From Oscillospiraceae bacterium (GTDB lineage Bacteria; Bacillota_A; Clostridia; Oscillospirales; Oscillospiraceae), in assembly GCA_017459865.1 (NCBI GenBank), contig JAFUCD010000027.1:1-64000 (forward strand): a DNA stretch of 64,000 nucleotides. The letters are read 5' to 3'. This document shows, piece by piece, positions 61,840 through 64,000 of the stretch. A program made the translations under genes and the position numbers. Under the pieces are notes generated by a model that did not search any database, was not told the DNA's origin, and saw only the letters and a list, made by a program, of their open reading frames with translations. Numbering within the stretch: position 1 is the stretch's first letter; each line of letters opens with the position of its first letter.

Positions 61840-62283
61840 TCAATTCTGCATGTTATATATTACTGCCCATGTTTTGCAATTATCATTGTTGCTGCAGGTG
61901 CCCTGGCTGGCAAGTTGACCGAAGGCCAATTCCTGCACCTCAACTGTTGCCGCGCATCCATCTCTGTAATACCACCGTTCATGATCCTTCACGCAGCGGT
62001 TCTGATCCGCTTCCTGATCTCTCAGACTGCAGTCTCCGCCCGCTACGGCTTCAAGCTCGTCAAGATCAAGCTCCTGATCCATGATATGCGGCTCCCGCAG
62101 CGCGGCATAGAAGTCCATAAACGCCATCTCGCCAGGGATCCCCAGCTTTTCCAGTTCCGCAGCAACGTCGCTTTCACTGATCTCCGTAGGTGATTTTCCC
62201 CCGAAATGTTCCAAAAAAGCAGCCTTCTGTTCGTCCGTTGCACCGATTTTTGCCAGTGCGTCTGCAATCGTTTTCTTGTTCAT
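61840..62283 (-). CDS. RiPP precursor peptide with double-Gly leader
   Basis: A 147-residue precursor. Residues 1-83 form an acidic leader (starting MNKKTIADALAKIGA, Nif11-like in tone) ending LDLDELEAVAGG at 72-83. After the Gly-Gly comes a 64-residue core with cysteines at 85, 97, 110, 130 and 136, an aromatic patch WYYRD (104-108), and the ending WAVIYNMQN. AGGAGG, overlapping the stop of the upstream radical SAM gene, is best spaced for the second ATG (62283); 62286 is an alternative. Flanked on both sides by radical SAM genes, it is their likely substrate. Confidence 0.85.
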   Translation of the reverse strand: MNKKTIADALAKIGATDEQKAAFLEHFGGKSPTEISESDVAAELEKLGIPGEMAFMDFYAALREPHIMDQELDLDELEAVAGGDCSLRDQEADQNRCVKDHERWYYRDGCAATVEVQELAFGQLASQGTCSNNDNCKTWAVIYNMQN

Positions 62284-62294
62284 CATGATTCCTC

Positions 62295-63743
62295 CTAACA
62301 TAATGTTTCAATAATATCGATCTGATTCATAGAAGCATCCTTTTCCTCCGCCTCCATCATCCGTCCGAAATTTTCCCTTAACTCTGCCGCTTTTTCATAC
62401 CAGCCATGCAAGAAGAAATCGCAGGTTTCTTCATCGACACCAAGAAAATCCGTTTTTCCGCCCGCACAGGCACAGGCTCTGCAGCCCGCGCCGCAGACCA
62501 GCTGGTATTTACAGTCCCGGCACCTTTCGTTGTGGTCTATGCATTCACCCATTTTCAGTCCCGACATCTTCCTGAAGTAAGAGTCGGTCAGAATCTCAGA
62601 AAGTGACATATCAAAAATGTTGTCGAACAAGCGTTCAACAGGTGTTCCTCCCATAGGCATGCACGGAAGCACCATCCCTGTGGGGCTGATATACATACCT
62701 CGTCTAACTGCCCCGCACGCATTCGCATTTACGGCATCGTCTTTTCCGGTAAATCGCTCATACGGGATTGAAATCCGGCCTCTGAGCTTGTCGAATTCGA
62801 GAAAACCGCAGAACTGTGCGGATATCGGGACTCCATCCGCCACATACTGCGGAAGATACCCGATGATTGCGCGGATGGCATCGTCCTGGGTAATAAAGTG
62901 TTCTGCTTCGCTGGCCCATCGCCCTTCAGGAGCGGCAACGTTTATTTTTACATGCACGGCGCCCAGTTCGGCAAGAAGCCGGATCGATTCCGGCAGTGTG
63001 GCAATATTGTGTTTGTGCAGGCACATAGACGCGCTTGTCACAAACCCACGCTCTCTACAGAGTGTAAACGCCCGGACAACCGATTCCTGTGCGCCGTCTA
63101 TGCCACGTATCCAGTCGTGCCAGCCCACACCGTCAAAACTCATATGGATGACCGGACGCATGTGCCGCTTCTCAAACCCGTTCAGCAGCTGCGGTGTAAT
63201 CAGCTCACCGTTTGAGTAGAGCGTAGTCATGCAGATCCGGCGCTTGTTCATTTCATCGACGATATCCCAGAAGCGCGGATGAACGAGTGCTTCACCACCC
63301 GTGATTCCGATGCTTCGAATCCCGCACCTCTGCAACTCATCGAGGATACAAACACACTGCTCCAAGGTCAGGTCCTTCCCCTTGTAGTCCGGGGCTGACA
63401 TGAAGCAATGTCTGCAATTGTAATTACAGTGTCCCGTGATCGACCACTGGGCTTCTGTTTTGAACATGGCAGGATAGCATTTGTACTCTTGCCATGCTTC
63501 CAGACGCTCGTTCTCGTCACACGCCTTTATAACGCCTTCTTTCAGAAACCTGTAAAAAAGTTTCTGCTGCGATTCCTGAAGCTCTGTGAGTTCGATATTA
63601 TGCCGTCCATCCATAGCCAGAACAGTTTGATATTGCTCTCTATTAAAAAAATCGACAAGGCGGATATTCGGATGGCGCAGTGCAAAAGGCAGTCCCTTCC
63701 AGCCACAAAGCTCATATCCTTTTGTTAATATATATCTTGCCAT
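62295..63743 (-). CDS. Radical SAM/SPASM peptide maturase (enzyme 2)
   Basis: A 482-residue paralogue of enzyme 1. An N-terminal PqqD-like domain (to about residue 78) is followed by the cluster motif CNYNCRHC (Cys106, 110, 113), SIGITGGEALVH and a C-terminal SPASM set (ANACGAVRRG, GMVLPCMPM, CRDCKYQLVCGAGCRACAC, EETCDFFLHGWYEKA). Both enzymes share the FDGxGxHDW segment. Two different maturases next to one precursor suggest two kinds of crosslink or two substrates. Its stop is inside the precursor's ribosome site, coupling translation. Confidence 0.92.
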   Translation of the reverse strand: MARYILTKGYELCGWKGLPFALRHPNIRLVDFFNREQYQTVLAMDGRHNIELTELQESQQKLFYRFLKEGVIKACDENERLEAWQEYKCYPAMFKTEAQWSITGHCNYNCRHCFMSAPDYKGKDLTLEQCVCILDELQRCGIRSIGITGGEALVHPRFWDIVDEMNKRRICMTTLYSNGELITPQLLNGFEKRHMRPVIHMSFDGVGWHDWIRGIDGAQESVVRAFTLCRERGFVTSASMCLHKHNIATLPESIRLLAELGAVHVKINVAAPEGRWASEAEHFITQDDAIRAIIGYLPQYVADGVPISAQFCGFLEFDKLRGRISIPYERFTGKDDAVNANACGAVRRGMYISPTGMVLPCMPMGGTPVERLFDNIFDMSLSEILTDSYFRKMSGLKMGECIDHNERCRDCKYQLVCGAGCRACACAGGKTDFLGVDEETCDFFLHGWYEKAAELRENFGRMMEAEEKDASMNQIDIIETLC

Positions 63744-63746
63744 TTT

Positions 63747-63905
63747 TTACGGCGTGCCTTCGATCTCGGCACCGCACTGCGGGCAATTGTCTGGGAAGCG
63801 GAGCACGGTCCCGCCCGATGGGTGCTTGCCCCCGCCGGAGACCTGGCTCAGAGCGTCCAAATCCAGCGCCATGTCCGGCGTCTCGTTTTTACAAAATTCC
63901 TTCAT
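63747..63905 (-). CDS. Small double-Gly peptide (putative second RiPP precursor)
   Basis: A 52-residue peptide too short for common gene finders. It begins MKEFCKNETPD, has the leader-like motif LDLDALSQVSGG (residues 14-25) close to the LDLDELEAVAGG of the main precursor, then a Gly-rich tail ending with a CPQCG zinc-ribbon-like pair. AAAGGAGATCAACC precedes ATG 63905. Three bases separate its stop from the start of enzyme 2, so they are co-transcribed. Confidence 0.7.
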   Translation of the reverse strand: MKEFCKNETPDMALDLDALSQVSGGGKHPSGGTVLRFPDNCPQCGAEIEGTP

Positions 63906-63924
63906 GGTTGATCTCCTTTGCTAA

Positions 63925-64000
63925 TCAGTCGATATGCATCCCCTTGTGCCAGCCGCCGACAGACCGGGCGTTGTGAAAGCCCAGACGGTAGGCATGCCAG
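63925..64000 (-). CDS. C-terminus of an unknown protein (partial)
   Basis: An open frame from the window edge reads WHAYRLGFHNARSVGGWHKG and ends MHID with TGA at 63925-63927, 19 bases before the 52-residue peptide. The short His- and Gly-rich end suggests another small protein of the cluster, but the family cannot be named. Confidence 0.5.
   Translation of the reverse strand, partial: WHAYRLGFHNARSVGGWHKGMHID

Overview
The window looks like chromosome of a GC-rich, anaerobic, Gram-positive gut bacterium of the Oscillospiraceae type. This is inferred from the GC content, strong AGGAGG-type ribosome sites, SLH-anchored surface proteins, the Firmicutes-style rpmG-secE-nusG-rplK-rplA cluster, TTG starts, and the mix of glycosidases, radical SAM peptides and amino-acid fermentation genes. 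No rRNA and no intact tRNA gene was recognised.

Layout. 0-9.7 kb: core genes (amidohydrolase, LPG-synthetase-like acyltransferase, TetR regulator, M3 lipoprotein peptidase, then rpmG-secE-nusG-rplK-rplA and two small genes). 9.7-26 kb: a probable metal (iron) island. It holds two SAM methyltransferases, a third LCM-type methyltransferase, a YbtPQ/IrtAB-like ABC pair, a ferrosome-type fezA-fezB pair (P1B-6-like ATPase) and two very large SLH surface proteins, one with an FMN-binding domain. Four copies of one palindrome (GTTAGC-N4-GCTAAC) tie the methyltransferase/ABC operons to the surface proteins, which suggests one regulator. 26-41 kb: a pentose/oligosaccharide locus with GH42, a GPH transporter, a GH5, an unusual GH43-AraC fusion, an AraC regulator, and an operon of two FGGY kinases, a DUF4867 protein, an L-fucose-isomerase-like protein and AraD, fitting L-arabinose/D-xylose catabolism.

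41-53 kb: amino/oxo-acid metabolism: an aminotransferase with an HpcH aldolase and GntR; two overlapping aminotransferases behind a strongly structured leader; LysR with RidA and PhzF; an IS200 remnant; LysR with a DASS transporter and the two-subunit tartrate dehydratase/fumarase. 53-60 kb: a palindromic repeat array, mgtE behind a leader with an attenuator-like hairpin, an intact IS21 element with a 4-bp target duplication, a TnpV gene beside tandem palindromes, and a DUF4143 ATPase whose promoter carries 33-bp-phased direct repeats. 60-64 kb: a radical SAM peptide (RiPP) cluster on the minus strand with two SPASM enzymes, a 147-residue Cys-rich precursor with a double-Gly leader, and a 52-residue peptide sharing the LDLDxL..V.GG motif.

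The most interesting items are the RiPP cluster, the GH43-AraC fusion, the ferrosome/ABC/methyltransferase island with its shared operator, and two unclassified structured leaders (43924-44072 and 53383-53605).
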